A DNA stretch of 58,065 nt. Origin: Cystobacterineae bacterium. GTDB taxonomy: Bacteria; Myxococcota; Myxococcia; Myxococcales; Myxococcaceae. Positions 34,717-43,440 of the stretch are shown one piece after another. How positions within the stretch are numbered: position 1 is the first letter of the stretch; every line of letters starts with the position of its first letter. Below the pieces are notes generated by a model, which searched no databases, had not been told where the DNA came from, and saw only the letters and a program-made list of their open reading frames with translations. Position numbers and translations under genes: made by a program. The stretch covers positions 1 through 58,065 of the forward strand of contig WRKR01000016.1 of the NCBI GenBank assembly GCA_009782175.1, given 5' to 3'.

Positions 34717-35070
34717 TCACCTGAGAACGACGGGTATATAAACATTACCGTCCACATAGAAGGAACCCGATGCCGCATAGAGGGAGTAACCATTCGTGTC
34801 CAAGGCGTCAATGCGATAGCTATAACTGCCTGGGGCCATGTCCAAGAGCACCATCCCATTTCTAACGTCGGGGCAATAATAATCATTGCCATATTGCACC
34901 CCGGAAATGGTTATGCGCATGTAATAGACATACGGATCTTCCTCGCAACCGAAGGTTTCTGGCCAGCCCTCCAATATCCAATCAAACTCTACGTCACCAT
35001 AATATTCCACCGTGGTACAGCTGGTTAAAAAACATCCAAGGACAAGAGCAAGAAGCGAAATTTTAGGCAT
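34717..35070 (-). CDS. Small lipoprotein of unknown function
   Basis: A 117-residue protein with a lipoprotein signal (LLALVLGCFLTSC, lipobox LTSC at Cys18). The mature part of about 100 residues is beta-rich and full of Tyr, Asp and Gly (YYMRITISGVQYGNDYYC), like a single sandwich domain, with two Cys that could form a disulfide. The family is not recognised. It is divergent from the tol cluster across a 113-base gap. Confidence 0.65.
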   Translation of the reverse strand: MPKISLLALVLGCFLTSCTTVEYYGDVEFDWILEGWPETFGCEEDPYVYYMRITISGVQYGNDYYCPDVRNGMVLLDMAPGSYSYRIDALDTNGYSLYAASGSFYVDGNVYIPVVLR

Positions 35071-35093
35071 GTTTTATCACCCCAGAATAAAGT

Positions 35094-35121
35094 TTGGACT
35101 TAGCGCCATAGGTTGTAACAT
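35094..35121 (+). promoter_or_regulatory. Putative promoter of the tol cluster
   Basis: TTGGAC (35094-35099) and TAACAT (35116-35121) are 16 bases apart, about 60 bases before the tolQ start. Match to consensus is moderate. Confidence 0.35.
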
Positions 35122-35183
35122 TTTATTCCACCGTTTCGTCAACTTCTTGCTGGCTCCTCTCTCAAATGTTAGGCCAAAGAAGA

Positions 35184-35891
35184 ATGTTTGCTTCTATCAA
35201 CTACTGGGATGTTATCCGACACGCTTCTTTCATTGAGCTTTTCGTCTTGGCTCTCTTGGCCATCGTCTCCGTCATCAGCTGGGCACTGGTGCTGCAAAAA
35301 GGCGTGCAACTCTCTGGGGCCAAACGGCGCTCTGCGGAATTTCTCGAGGTGTTTTGGAGAGCTAAACAGATGGACTCTATTTATGAGTCCATCTCCACAC
35401 ACAAAGCCTCGCCCTTGGCCAAAGTCTTCAAGGCCGGCTATGAAGAAATGCTGAAATTGGCCCAATTGAAAACAAGCCCTAGCCCCATCGGCCCTACCTC
35501 CATAAGCTCCACCCCCAATCGCCTTGAAGGCATTGAAAACATTGAGCGTGCCTTGCAGCGCTCTTCTATGGTTGAAATTGTCAAGCTGGAGTCCGCTTTG
35601 AGCTTTTTGGGAACGGTGGGCGCCACCTCGCCCTTTGTAGGCTTGTTCGGAACGGTTATGGGCATTCTGTCCGCCTTCAATGAAATTGCACAGCAAGGCA
35701 ATGCCAGCATTGCAACGGTTGCCGCCCCCATCGGCAATGCTTTGCTGGCCACGGCAGCAGGCTTGTTTGCGGCCATCCCCGCTGTTGTTGCCTATAACGC
35801 TTTCCTGAACCGCATCCGCGTGTTTGATACGGAACTGTCCAATTTTTCTTCTGATTTTCTCAACATCATCAAACGCAACTTTTTTAGTTGA
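35184..35891 (+). CDS. tolQ: TolQ/ExbB/MotA-family proton channel protein
   Basis: An inner-membrane proton channel subunit with three membrane helices. The first follows [30 protein letters not shown]. The paired later helices contain [20 protein letters not shown] and the A/G-rich [23 protein letters not shown], the family's most conserved blocks. The start is ATG 35184 (MFASINYWD), which matches TolQ N-termini; ATG 35166 is also in frame. Its place before tolR, a TonB/TolA-type gene and tolB argues for the Tol system, which helps the outer membrane constrict at division. Confidence 0.92.
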   Translation: MFASINYWDVIRHASFIELFVLALLAIVSVISWALVLQKGVQLSGAKRRSAEFLEVFWRAKQMDSIYESISTHKASPLAKVFKAGYEEMLKLAQLKTSPSPIGPTSISSTPNRLEGIENIERALQRSSMVEIVKLESALSFLGTVGATSPFVGLFGTVMGILSAFNEIAQQGNASIATVAAPIGNALLATAAGLFAAIPAVVAYNAFLNRIRVFDTELSNFSSDFLNIIKRNFFS

Positions 35892-35969
35892 GCCTTTTAA
35901 AAGACACTTTTTTTTGAAGGACACTCTTTTGGACGACACCTTTGTTAACCCAGCCTTTTTGAAACAGAT

Positions 35970-36476
35970 ATGAGCTCGCAACGGCGCCACCCACGCACAA
36001 CTCTCAGTGAGATAAACGTCACCCCCATGGTGGATGTCATGTTGGTGCTGCTGATTATTTTCATGGTAACAGCACCCCTCATTCAGCCGGGTGTTAAAAT
36101 TGACTTGCCTCAAACACGCGCCCTCCCGCTGGAGTCCGACGAAGCCAAACTCATTTTGTCCATTAACCAGAAAGAGCAAATTTTCTTGGGGGAAACCCCC
36201 ATCCCCTATGAGCAGCTGGAAGACAAGCTGCGCACCAACGCTCGTATACAGCAAGAGAAAGAGCTCTTCTTGCAAGCCGACAAAACCCTGCCCTATGCCG
36301 TCGTTCTCGACCTGATGGCCATTGCCCAACGCGCAGGCATAGACAAACTCGGTATGGTGACAGACCCCAGGACAACCCAAGGCTCAACGCAACGTCCAGC
36401 ACAACGCCCAACGCAACGTCCAACGCAACGCCCAGCGCAAAGCCCCGCGCAAAGCCCCGCGCAAAGCCGACCCTGA
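35970..36476 (+). CDS. tolR: TolR/ExbD-family protein with C-terminal repeat tail
   Basis: A bitopic partner of TolQ, 168 residues. INVTPMVDVMLVLLIIFMVTAPL is the single helix with the essential Asp, followed by the periplasmic domain. The C-terminus carries seven 12-base repeat units (36385-36468) giving PAQR, PTQR and PAQS units, about 30 residues not found in ordinary TolR. It lies 78 bases after tolQ; the spacer has loose 15-16-base repeats around GACAC. No clear ribosome site precedes the ATG. Confidence 0.92.
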   Translation: MSSQRRHPRTTLSEINVTPMVDVMLVLLIIFMVTAPLIQPGVKIDLPQTRALPLESDEAKLILSINQKEQIFLGETPIPYEQLEDKLRTNARIQQEKELFLQADKTLPYAVVLDLMAIAQRAGIDKLGMVTDPRTTQGSTQRPAQRPTQRPTQRPAQSPAQSPAQSRP

Positions 36477-36484
36477 AAACGCCC

Positions 36485-37249
36485 ATGGCCGCCCATGTCA
36501 ACAACAGCCTCCTTGGTTCCCCACGCTCTCTCTCGTGGAGTTTTATTGCCATTTCCGTGCTGGGACATGCCCTCTTTTGCGCGCTCATGTTGGGCTTTTT
36601 GGAGCGCAAAAAAAACCCAAGCACCTTCGTTCAAAAACCCATCCGCGCCTCCTTGGTTCGCCTTGGAAAACCCAGAGATCCGAGCTTGTTGCCGCGCCAG
36701 GAAACACCTCTGCCTCCTCCTCCATCCACAGCACTTGCTGTGCGCTCCCCGGCTCCGACACCTCCCACTCCCCCTGTTTCTGTTCCTTCACCCCAAGCAA
36801 CGGCAACGCTTGCCAAGGCTGCTCTCGCGGCAAAAACGGCCGGCCCTCCGGCTGACCACAGTGAAAAATTGTGGTCCGCGTTTTCACGCGAAGGGAAAGC
36901 CAGCGAGCCTCTTCAAGGGCAAGCCGATGGCGACCCTATGGGGGATTCGTCCGTCCAGGAGGGGGAGCGTTATTTCGGCTTGCTGAGCACGGCTATACGT
37001 CGGCATTATGACGTGTCTGCCACCATCCCCGAAAACCAGCGCAGTGGACTGAAGGCCACCGCCCTCATCCGCATTGCTTCCAATGGAAAATTATTGGAGT
37101 CCAAACTCACCCAGCCCTCCAACAACCCGCTCTTTAATGCTGCCGTGGAAAGCGCAGTGCTGCGCGCTGCGCCCTTTCCGCCTCCGCCAGAGCACTTAAA
37201 AGAAAGCTTAAGAAAAGACGGCGTTCCTCTCTTATTTACTCCCTTTTAA
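36485..37249 (+). CDS. TolA/TonB-family periplasm-spanning protein
   Basis: A 254-residue protein with an N-terminal membrane helix (WSFIAISVLGHALFCALML), a Pro-rich spacer (residues about 60-120), and a C-terminal TonB/TolA-like domain (YFGLLSTAIRRHYDV, LIRIASNGKLLESKLTQPS, NAAVESAVLRAAPFPPP). It links TolQR energy to the outer membrane. Its position between tolR and tolB suggests it acts as TolA, although the C-terminal domain could equally be called TonB; the same cell has a TonB-dependent receptor gene near 52 kb. It begins eight bases after tolR. Confidence 0.85.
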   Translation: MAAHVNNSLLGSPRSLSWSFIAISVLGHALFCALMLGFLERKKNPSTFVQKPIRASLVRLGKPRDPSLLPRQETPLPPPPSTALAVRSPAPTPPTPPVSVPSPQATATLAKAALAAKTAGPPADHSEKLWSAFSREGKASEPLQGQADGDPMGDSSVQEGERYFGLLSTAIRRHYDVSATIPENQRSGLKATALIRIASNGKLLESKLTQPSNNPLFNAAVESAVLRAAPFPPPPEHLKESLRKDGVPLLFTPF

Positions 37250-37259
37250 AGGAATTGAC

Positions 37260-38534
37260 ATGCGTTTGTTTGTCTCCTGGCTTTTGCTCTTCTCCTCCAT
37301 CGCCTTCGCCCAGCTCCCTACGCTTGAAATCAGCGGAGCCAATTTTCGAGCAGAGCCTTTGGGCTTTCCCCGCGTCATCGAAACAAGCCCCTCCATCCAA
37401 AACCTCGCCGATGAGCTCGACAAACTCCTCCTCTTTGACTTTGAAGCCTCCGGCCTCTTTCGCTTGCTCAACAGGGCCAGCTTCCTGGCTCCTCAAGACG
37501 AGCCTGCCAACAGCATCGTCGCTTCTGCTTGGCTGAATGTAGGGGCAGAAAGCGTCATCAAAGTCCAACTCGGCCTCAACAGAGCGCAGCAGCTTGAGGC
37601 ACACTTGCGTTTGTTTCGCAGCAGCAGTGGACGCCTGGAGTTTGAAACTTCGGCCAAAGGCAGCTTGTTGGACATCCGCAAAATGGGCCACCAACTGGCC
37701 AATGCCGTCTATCGCCATTATACGGGAGAGGAAGGGCCCTTTCTCAAAAAAATAGCCTTTGTCAAAACGGTGGGACAGCGTCGCAACATCCACCTCTCGG
37801 ACTGGGATGGAGCTCATGCCCAAGCGCTCACCCAAACAAGCATCAACCTCCTGCCGGCTTTTTCGGCTGACAACCAGGCTGTTGGCTTTACTTCTTATGA
37901 TGGGGGGCATCCGGACATTGTCTTAAAAAAACCCAACGGCCAAAGCAGCACTTTGGTTGCCAGAAAAACCATGGCAACAGGGGTTGCATTCTCCAAAAAT
38001 GGAAAATGGGTGGCCTGGGCTCAGGCAGAAGGTGAGTCTACTCAATTGTGGATGGCCAAAACCAATGGGAAAGAAGCGCGCAAGCTGACGCAGACGCCTT
38101 ATGTACTCAACACAAGCCCAAGCTTCACCCCTGACGGGAAAAGCATTGTTTTTGTCTCCAACCGCGCCGGAGGGCCACAGCTTTTTCTCATGGAGTTGGA
38201 AAAAAATGCTGCGCGCAGGCTTACATTCCAGGGGAAATATAACCAAACACCCAAGGTTTCTCCAAAGGGTGATTGGGTTGCCTTCACGGCAAGGGATGAG
38301 AAACGTCGCTTTGACATCTTCATCACGCATTTGCAAACAGGCGAAGTGCGCCGCATAACGCAAGACCAGGGTGACAATGAAGAGCCCAGTTTCAGTCCGG
38401 ATGGCCGCTTGTTGCTCTTTATTTCCAACCGCCTTGGCTCAAACCATATTTTTGTAAGCACTTTGGATGGAAAAGTTCAGCTTCCACTGCCCATGGAGCG
38501 AGGCCATTTCGCCACCCCCGTGTGGTCGAACTGA
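37260..38534 (+). CDS. tolB: Tol-Pal system protein TolB
   Basis: A periplasmic beta-propeller protein, 424 residues. The signal peptide is FVSWLLLFSSIAFA, the N-terminal domain spans about 20-150, and PD40/WD40-like blades repeat (LNTSPSFTPDGKSIVFVSNR, QTPKVSPKGDWVAFTAR, EEPSFSPDGRLLLFISNR). TolB normally binds Pal and outer-membrane proteins. The ATG has an AAGGA ribosome site with a seven-base gap, 10 bases after the tolA/tonB-type gene. No pal gene follows, unlike most tol clusters. Confidence 0.94.
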   Translation: MRLFVSWLLLFSSIAFAQLPTLEISGANFRAEPLGFPRVIETSPSIQNLADELDKLLLFDFEASGLFRLLNRASFLAPQDEPANSIVASAWLNVGAESVIKVQLGLNRAQQLEAHLRLFRSSSGRLEFETSAKGSLLDIRKMGHQLANAVYRHYTGEEGPFLKKIAFVKTVGQRRNIHLSDWDGAHAQALTQTSINLLPAFSADNQAVGFTSYDGGHPDIVLKKPNGQSSTLVARKTMATGVAFSKNGKWVAWAQAEGESTQLWMAKTNGKEARKLTQTPYVLNTSPSFTPDGKSIVFVSNRAGGPQLFLMELEKNAARRLTFQGKYNQTPKVSPKGDWVAFTARDEKRRFDIFITHLQTGEVRRITQDQGDNEEPSFSPDGRLLLFISNRLGSNHIFVSTLDGKVQLPLPMERGHFATPVWSN

Positions 38535-38610
38535 GGTTGACAGATAGCACAAGCATTCAACCTTCAGGCCCACAATGCGACGCGCACCACCATCCCTTGG
38601 ACTTCAAAGG

Positions 38611-38643
38611 CCTCCCCCAGGGGCTCTGTATCCCCCGGGGAGG
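38611..38643. terminator. GC-rich inverted repeat after tolB
   Basis: CCTCCCC (38611-38617) pairs with GGGGAGG (38637-38643). It lies about 75 bases after the tolB stop. There is no T-tract, so factor-independent termination is uncertain. Confidence 0.35.
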
Positions 38644-38756
38644 ATGTTCAGTCCGAAGGCATGTGAAATACCCCCTTCACATCTTCAATATGTTTTGGGT
38701 TCACCTTGTATTATTGTCTTTCACTGGGTTGAATGAAAATGAAAGGAGTTTAGGTG

Positions 38757-39317
38757 ATGCGTCAGCGCATACGTCAGGTTTTGGCTCTGTTGGCTTTGGC
38801 AGCAGGGTGGGTGGTTTTGGTGGCGGATGGTGGCTTGGAGCCATGTCCGGACTTTGACACCCGAGAGGGCTTTAACGTCCAATATACCTTTCAAACAAAC
38901 TGTATGGGTGAACCCGTCAGTGGATTTCTGAATTTATCGAATGACAATGAGTCAAGGTGTTATTGGGGTTCTTGGACTGAGGAAGAAAAGGAGGGTTATA
39001 CTTCGGTGCTCCAATCCGCGCTGGACCCCATGAGAGAGCAAGGCCTCAATGTTCAAAGCATGACAATTATCTATAAACACCCTCATAAAAAGCTCATCCC
39101 CATTGGATTTGACTTTCAAATTATAGGCGAGCCCGCTCAAATAACAGACGGGCCCGTCGGTGCACCCCAAAACCCAGACACGGCGGCCCCCATCTTCGTC
39201 TGCACGGACTCACGCACCCATGAAACACTCGCCGTCGACAAAGACTATTCTTGCGAAAACCCAGACAACCCTTCTGAAACTTGTGCGTTGAAACTCGTCT
39301 ATCAGCCGCATGAATAA
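38757..39317 (+). CDS. Secreted protein of unknown function
   Basis: About 186 residues with a signal peptide (QVLALLALAAGWVVLVADG). Several Cys (for example EPCPDF, TNCMGE, SRCYWG, FVCTD, YSCEN) suggest disulfide bonds outside the cytoplasm. I do not recognise the family. An AGGAG ribosome site is eight bases before this ATG; a GTG one codon earlier is possible. The 3' end overlaps the next gene by eight bases, so the two are coupled. Confidence 0.65.
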   Translation: MRQRIRQVLALLALAAGWVVLVADGGLEPCPDFDTREGFNVQYTFQTNCMGEPVSGFLNLSNDNESRCYWGSWTEEEKEGYTSVLQSALDPMREQGLNVQSMTIIYKHPHKKLIPIGFDFQIIGEPAQITDGPVGAPQNPDTAAPIFVCTDSRTHETLAVDKDYSCENPDNPSETCALKLVYQPHE

Positions 39318-40839
39318 GCCCTATCTCTATCTTCTAAGCTTCGCCACGGGCTTTGCGGTGATGGCGGGCGAGTTGGGTGTCAGCCGCCTCCTCGCGCCTT
39401 TCTTTGGCACCAGCACGCCCGTCTGGGCCTTTGTCATCGGCACCGTCATGGCCAGCCTCTCTTTGGGCTATCTCCTGGGCGGTTTCCTCGCCGGCAAAGG
39501 GAAAGCTGAGCGCTATTTGGTTCTTCTGCCCATCATCGGCGGTTTTGCCTTGCTCGTCATGCCGTGGCTGCTTGGCGCCTTGCTGCGCGGTAGCCTGGCC
39601 CTCTTTCTTCAAGGCTCTATGGGGCATCTGCTCACCCTCGCCCTCCTGGCCGCTCCCTTGTTCTTCCTGCCCTTTCTCTTCCTGGGCGCCATCCATCCGC
39701 TGCTGCTTTCTTGCGTGGTGGACAAGCACAAAGGCGAGGTGGGCAAGGCGGGGGGCTGGCTCTATGCCTTCAGCACCTGGGGTGGACTCCTGGGGACTTT
39801 TGTGGCCGGCCTCCTCCTTGTGCCATGGCTGGGCAGCCGTACCACCCTGCTGCTGTGCGGCATTGCATTGTTTGTCCTGGCTATATTCGGCCTCCATGGC
39901 TGGAAACGCCGCGCCAAAACCGCCAGCCTCCTTGCAGCTATTTCCTTGCTCAGCGTGTTTGTCGGCCAATATGCATTGAAGGGCGAGTCCAAAAATGCAC
40001 AAATAATTTATCAGAAAGAGTCCCCCTATCACCTCCTGAAGGTGCTTGATGATGGCCATGCCCGGCGCCTGGTGTTTGATGAGGGCTTTGCCACCCAGTC
40101 CCTTCAATTGGCGGATGGCTCCCTGCCTTTGTTTGATGTTTGGGGCTATTATGCCCTGGCGCCGGCGCTGACTCAAAAGGGCATTCCCAACGAGGTGCTC
40201 ATTTTGGGGTTGGGGGCCGGCACCAGTGCCACCCTCTATGACGAGCTCTATCCAACAAGCCAAATAACCGGCGTGGAGATAGATGCTGCCGTCATTGACG
40301 TTGGACGGCGCTTTTTTTCCCTGCCCGACAAGACGCGCGCCGTGGCCGAAGACGCGCGCACCTTTGTCCGGCGCGACACAGGGCTCTATGACGTTATTCT
40401 GGTGGATGCCTTTCACTTTCCCTATGTGCCTTTTCAGTTGACGACGCGGGAGTTTTTTCACGAGGTGGACCGAAGGCTCCGGCCTGGCGGCGTGCTGCTG
40501 TTAAATGTTGGAAGGAATGGCGCGGACAAGGAGGTTGTGCATGCCGTCGCGCATACGCTGAAGCAGGTTTTTCCCCAGGTGCTGGGCGTGGATGTGGCCA
40601 ACCATTCCAACACCATTTTGGTCGCCACGCGCCACGCGCCTCAAAAAATGGCGGGGCTTGCCGCTTTGCAGCTGCCCCTGAGGGCGCACAGGGCGCTGGA
40701 GCGTCTGGCCATGCCGCAGCCTTGGCCGGTGCCTCCGGGGGCCATGGTTTTAACCGACGAGGTTGCACCCGTTGAATGGTTGACAGATAAAATTTTCCTT
40801 CAACATGTTTTGAGGGCTTTTCAAAAAAGCAACGCTTAA
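39310..40839 (+). CDS. Membrane-fused spermidine synthase-like protein
   Basis: A 509-residue protein in two parts. The first ~210 residues form several membrane helices with MFS-like loops (LGYLLGGFLAGKGKAERYLVL, GGWLYAFSTWGGLLGTFVAGLLLVP). The second part is a Rossmann methyltransferase/spermidine synthase-like domain with LILGLGAGTSATLYDE (motif I), ITGVEIDAAVIDVGRRFF, and YDVILVDAFHFPYVPFQLTTREFF. Such fused proteins are widespread and their true substrate is uncertain; polyamine transfer is the family annotation, not shown here. It overlaps the secreted-protein gene by eight bases. Confidence 0.85.
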   Translation: MNKPYLYLLSFATGFAVMAGELGVSRLLAPFFGTSTPVWAFVIGTVMASLSLGYLLGGFLAGKGKAERYLVLLPIIGGFALLVMPWLLGALLRGSLALFLQGSMGHLLTLALLAAPLFFLPFLFLGAIHPLLLSCVVDKHKGEVGKAGGWLYAFSTWGGLLGTFVAGLLLVPWLGSRTTLLLCGIALFVLAIFGLHGWKRRAKTASLLAAISLLSVFVGQYALKGESKNAQIIYQKESPYHLLKVLDDGHARRLVFDEGFATQSLQLADGSLPLFDVWGYYALAPALTQKGIPNEVLILGLGAGTSATLYDELYPTSQITGVEIDAAVIDVGRRFFSLPDKTRAVAEDARTFVRRDTGLYDVILVDAFHFPYVPFQLTTREFFHEVDRRLRPGGVLLLNVGRNGADKEVVHAVAHTLKQVFPQVLGVDVANHSNTILVATRHAPQKMAGLAALQLPLRAHRALERLAMPQPWPVPPGAMVLTDEVAPVEWLTDKIFLQHVLRAFQKSNA

Positions 40840-40851
40840 GAGGAAAAGCCG

Positions 40852-41319
40852 ATGAGCGAAAAATCCACAACGCCCAATTTCAGCACGCTCTTGCTGCACC
40901 CATGGCCAGGTTTGGCGGCCATGCTCATCCTGTTCAATGCCTTTTATCTGCGGCTGCACCACGCCGGCTTTTGGAGCGGCAAACTGTCGGATGTGGGCAT
41001 TTGTTTTTTGTTGCCCGTTCTGCTGGCCGCCTCGTGGATGTTGGTTTCAAAAATAATTCATTCAATCCGCCCGCAACAAAAGCTCCCCCAACCCGCCCAC
41101 GTCGCGCTTGTCAGCTGCCTTATTGCCGCGGCTTATTTCAGCGCGCTCAACCTCCTCCCTGGCTTTCCCCACTTCCACCAAAGCATGATGGGGTTTTGGG
41201 TCGAAAGGCCCATCCACCCCACCATGGATGTGACGGATTTGTTCTGCCTCGCCTTCACCGTCGCCGCTTATGTGTTCATTCGTCAAAAGCTTGAGGGAGG
41301 GGTTCAAACGCAAAAATAG
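40852..41319 (+). CDS. Small multi-pass membrane protein
   Basis: A 155-residue protein with about four hydrophobic segments (LAAMLILFNAFYLRL, DVGICFLLPVLLAASWMLV, VALVSCLIAAAYFSALNLL, LFCLAFTVAAYVFI). Polar residues within them (FWSGKLSDVG, PTMDVTDL) could be functional. The family is not recognised. A GAGG ribosome site is eight bases before the ATG, 12 bases after the spermidine synthase-like gene, so they form one operon. Confidence 0.7.
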   Translation: MSEKSTTPNFSTLLLHPWPGLAAMLILFNAFYLRLHHAGFWSGKLSDVGICFLLPVLLAASWMLVSKIIHSIRPQQKLPQPAHVALVSCLIAAAYFSALNLLPGFPHFHQSMMGFWVERPIHPTMDVTDLFCLAFTVAAYVFIRQKLEGGVQTQK

Positions 41320-41705
41320 GCGGCTCCCAAACCGCCAGCGTGTTTCCCACAGACACTGTGGGAATCCGGACGCTCTACGGACTGAATAGCAATCTGCCCA
41401 ACTTGCTGCCGTCGGCCCATTGGGTTGACACAACAGTTCTGGCACCTATACCGGGCGCATTCGGCTGACGACAAGCGCGTTTGGAGCAGGGGGCACAACG
41501 GTATCGACGTTTAGGCATTCGATACCTGGCATGAGCACACATAGACTCCGTTTTTCCATCTATGTTCCAATAAGCCTTTCAACCGGTCTATACTATATAT
41601 GGATGGATTTGGACCATAATGGGTCGATCGCTGAAATTCGAAAAGGTGACAACAGCACGCGGAGTGGGCGTATGCTGAATGTCAACTGCTGAACGGAGTT
41701 GGATG
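41320..41705. other. Gene-free stretch with two perfect hairpins
   Basis: Two perfect inverted repeats lie here: TTCCCACAG/CTGTGGGAA (41344-41364, three-base loop) and GGTATCGA/TCGATACC (41500-41526, 11-base loop). The first may end the preceding operon. Base use seems less like the neighbours, and I see no intact gene or recognisable remnant. Confidence 0.5.
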
Positions 41706-42287
41706 ATGCTTAGGCTCTCTGTGAAACTGATGGCACTTGTGCTATGCTTGGGTTGTACGCGCGACAATTCCGACCGTATCGTGGACCCGCCCGTGTTGTT
41801 TGACCAACTGTTCGTGCAACTCGGTGACCAGTCGTGGGAGTTTTCGAACTCAATGGATTTTACCGTCGCATTTTGGGACGACGGCCCGGGAATTGTCGAC
41901 ATGTCAGTAGGCGTGCCTGAGGTGTTTTCGTTGAATGTGCAAGGGCCGTCTTCGATGCTTCCAGCTTTCAGCGTACCGGTGGTGGGCAGAGCTCTCAAGG
42001 AGGGCGCGGCGGAGGCGCAACTCGGGTGGATAGATAGCTATCCCTATACCTTAGCTCCCTCGGGGCAGGTGGAGATTAAAATTGAAGACGGCCGCATTGT
42101 GGGCCAAGTCGCCGAGCATAACCTGAGTTTCAGCAGCGCCCGCACCCTCGGGTGCATGGTGCGAGGCGAAACCATTCCCAACAATTTGCTAGAGGACCCT
42201 GTTGGCGTTGACGGTACTCGGACGTTGTCCCTTGACAAAGACTTCGCGTCGCCACAGTGCGCCGCGCTTAAGGCGATGCTGCCCTGA
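41706..42287 (+). CDS. Lipoprotein of unknown function
   Basis: About 193 residues. MLRLSVKLMALVLCLGCTRD is a lipoprotein signal with lipobox LCLGC. The mature part is beta-rich, acidic and without known motifs. GGAG lies seven bases before the ATG at 41706 (a second ATG is one codon earlier). Codon choice appears different from neighbouring genes, with more GAC/GTC and fewer AAA-rich stretches, and the gene stands alone between the gene-free stretch and tRNA-Ser, so acquisition by transfer next to a tRNA is possible. Confidence 0.6.
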   Translation: MLRLSVKLMALVLCLGCTRDNSDRIVDPPVLFDQLFVQLGDQSWEFSNSMDFTVAFWDDGPGIVDMSVGVPEVFSLNVQGPSSMLPAFSVPVVGRALKEGAAEAQLGWIDSYPYTLAPSGQVEIKIEDGRIVGQVAEHNLSFSSARTLGCMVRGETIPNNLLEDPVGVDGTRTLSLDKDFASPQCAALKAMLP

Positions 42288-42363
42288 CGTTTTTGCTTCG
42301 CCGCGTTGGACTCGCGGCATACTCGGTCGAAGACATGGTGAAACCTCAAAACCCCAAGCACTT

Positions 42364-42450
42364 CGGAGAGGGAGGGATTCGAACCCTCGATACCGTTGCC
42401 GGTACTCCTGATTTCGAGTCAGGTGCCTTCAGCCTCTCGGCCACCTCTCC
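42364..42450 (-). tRNA. tRNA-Ser (anticodon CGA)
   Basis: The 87-base class II tRNA has acceptor GGAGAGG paired with CCTCTCC, D-arm GGCCGAGAGGCTG, anticodon loop CTCGAAA (CGA), a long variable arm, and T-arm with GGTTCGAATCC. Discriminator G. CCA is not encoded. Confidence 0.95.
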
Positions 42451-42480
42451 CGGTGTAGCCTTCTTTTGCCGTTATATGGC

Positions 42481-42529
42481 CTCCGGCTTCATTTTTGCTC
42501 AGCTCATACGCTTGAGTGCACGCCCTTCC
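42481..42529 (+). repeat. Dispersed intergenic repeat, copy 1
   Basis: CTCCGGCTTC, a six-base insertion, then a 32-base block from GCTCAGCTCAT to GCCCTTC that matches 51041-51072 at 27 of 32 positions. It lies between tRNA-Ser(CGA) and tadA. The rest of the gap holds nothing I recognise. Confidence 0.5.
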
Positions 42530-42672
42530 ACCACCCTAGCTCCACCGGCGTTTGCTCCTCACCCAAACCTCGCCTTCCTTATATGAGGACAAAAGCAGGC
42601 CTCACCGTCGCTCTTCATACTTGGTTTTGGGTTGCGCTCCTATGCTAAAATACACTCCACACGGTTTCTTTT

Positions 42673-43206
42673 TCAACGCCCGGCTTTGCTTTGGCGCAAG
42701 GTGGCAAAAAAACGCTTGAGCACAAGCGAACAGGCCGCCTCGCTGACGCCTGAAACCACCTCTATACGGTGGTTGTGGCGCGCATTTTCCAGCAGGTTAT
42801 AGAGGGAGCCCACCGCGCCCGCTTTGGGGTCGTGGGCGCCGAAAACAAGGCGGGCAATGCGCGACTGAAGGAGTGCGCCCGCGCACATGCTGCAAGGCTC
42901 CAAGGTGACGAAAAGCTCCACGCCCAACAAGCGCCACGCGCCCAGGTGCCTTGCCGCCTCATGCAAAGCCAAAAGCTCCGCGTGCGCCAACGGGTTTTTG
43001 TCCATTTCTCGGCGGTTATGGCCTCGGCCTATCACCTGGCCGTTGAGGACGGCTACAGCGCCTATGGGGACTTCGCCTTGCTGTGCCGCCAGCCCAGCCA
43101 ACGCCAAAGCCATGGACATAAAACGCTCATGTGTTTCACCCACCGTTTCCATGGCTTCCTCCGCAGTTTCCTCCGCAGTTTCCATCGTGCATTCCTCCGT
43201 GTGCAT
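42673..43206 (-). CDS. tadA: tRNA-specific adenosine deaminase
   Basis: Deaminates A34 to inosine in tRNA-Arg(ACG). The zinc deaminase motifs are complete: HAE in NPLAHAELLALHEA and PCSMC in FVTLEPCSMCAGALL, with the typical DPKAGAVGSLYNLL. At 177 residues it is a little long because of an N-terminal Glu/Thr repeat (METAEETAEEAMETVGE) from 12-base units near 43150-43190. An ATG at 43185 has a better ribosome site (GGAGG) than the one at 43206. The gene lies 75 bases downstream of tRNA-Arg(ACG), its known substrate, on the same strand. Confidence 0.96.
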   Translation of the reverse strand: MHTEECTMETAEETAEEAMETVGETHERFMSMALALAGLAAQQGEVPIGAVAVLNGQVIGRGHNRREMDKNPLAHAELLALHEAARHLGAWRLLGVELFVTLEPCSMCAGALLQSRIARLVFGAHDPKAGAVGSLYNLLENARHNHRIEVVSGVSEAACSLVLKRFFATLRQSKAGR

Positions 43207-43281
43207 TCCTCAGAGGAAAAAAGGGGGTTTTAGGCTCTATAGAGAGGAAAAAACGGGTGTTGCCCCAGGTGAAGGGGAATG

Positions 43282-43355
43282 CGCTCCCTGGAGGATTTGA
43301 ACCTCCGACCTTCGGATTCGTAGTCCGACGCTCTATCCAGCTGAGCTAAGGGAGC
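43282..43355 (-). tRNA. tRNA-Arg (anticodon ACG)
   Basis: The 74-base tRNA has acceptor GCTCCCT paired with AGGGAGC, D-arm GCTC/GAGC, anticodon stem TCGGA/TCCGA with loop CTACGAA (ACG), and T-arm GGAGG/CCTCC. Discriminator G, CCA not encoded. Its A34 is the target of TadA, encoded just downstream. Confidence 0.96.
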
Positions 43356-43440
43356 TGAGCAGGGCTTTCCTTGTCCTAAAACCAAAAGAAAGCTCTGGCA
43401 AAATATAAACTTAAAGCATTGGCTTTTATAAGCAAAAGCT

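Noticed and set aside
35169-36380. 403-codon minus-strand ORF opposite tolQ/tolR
   Set aside because: It is the reverse strand of clearly recognised tolQ and tolR; composition is low in structure and no family is suggested.
39334-40461. 375-codon minus-strand ORF opposite the spermidine synthase-like gene
   Set aside because: It is a shadow of a gene with clear motifs on the other strand; its own sequence is Gln/Glu/Gly-rich filler.
41488-41540. tmRNA-like start (GGGGGCACAACGGTATCGACG)
   Set aside because: It resembles the 5' end of tmRNA, but there is no tag-coding segment and no tRNA-like 3' half with GGTTCGAATCC downstream; the bases are better explained by the perfect hairpin GGTATCGA/TCGATACC.
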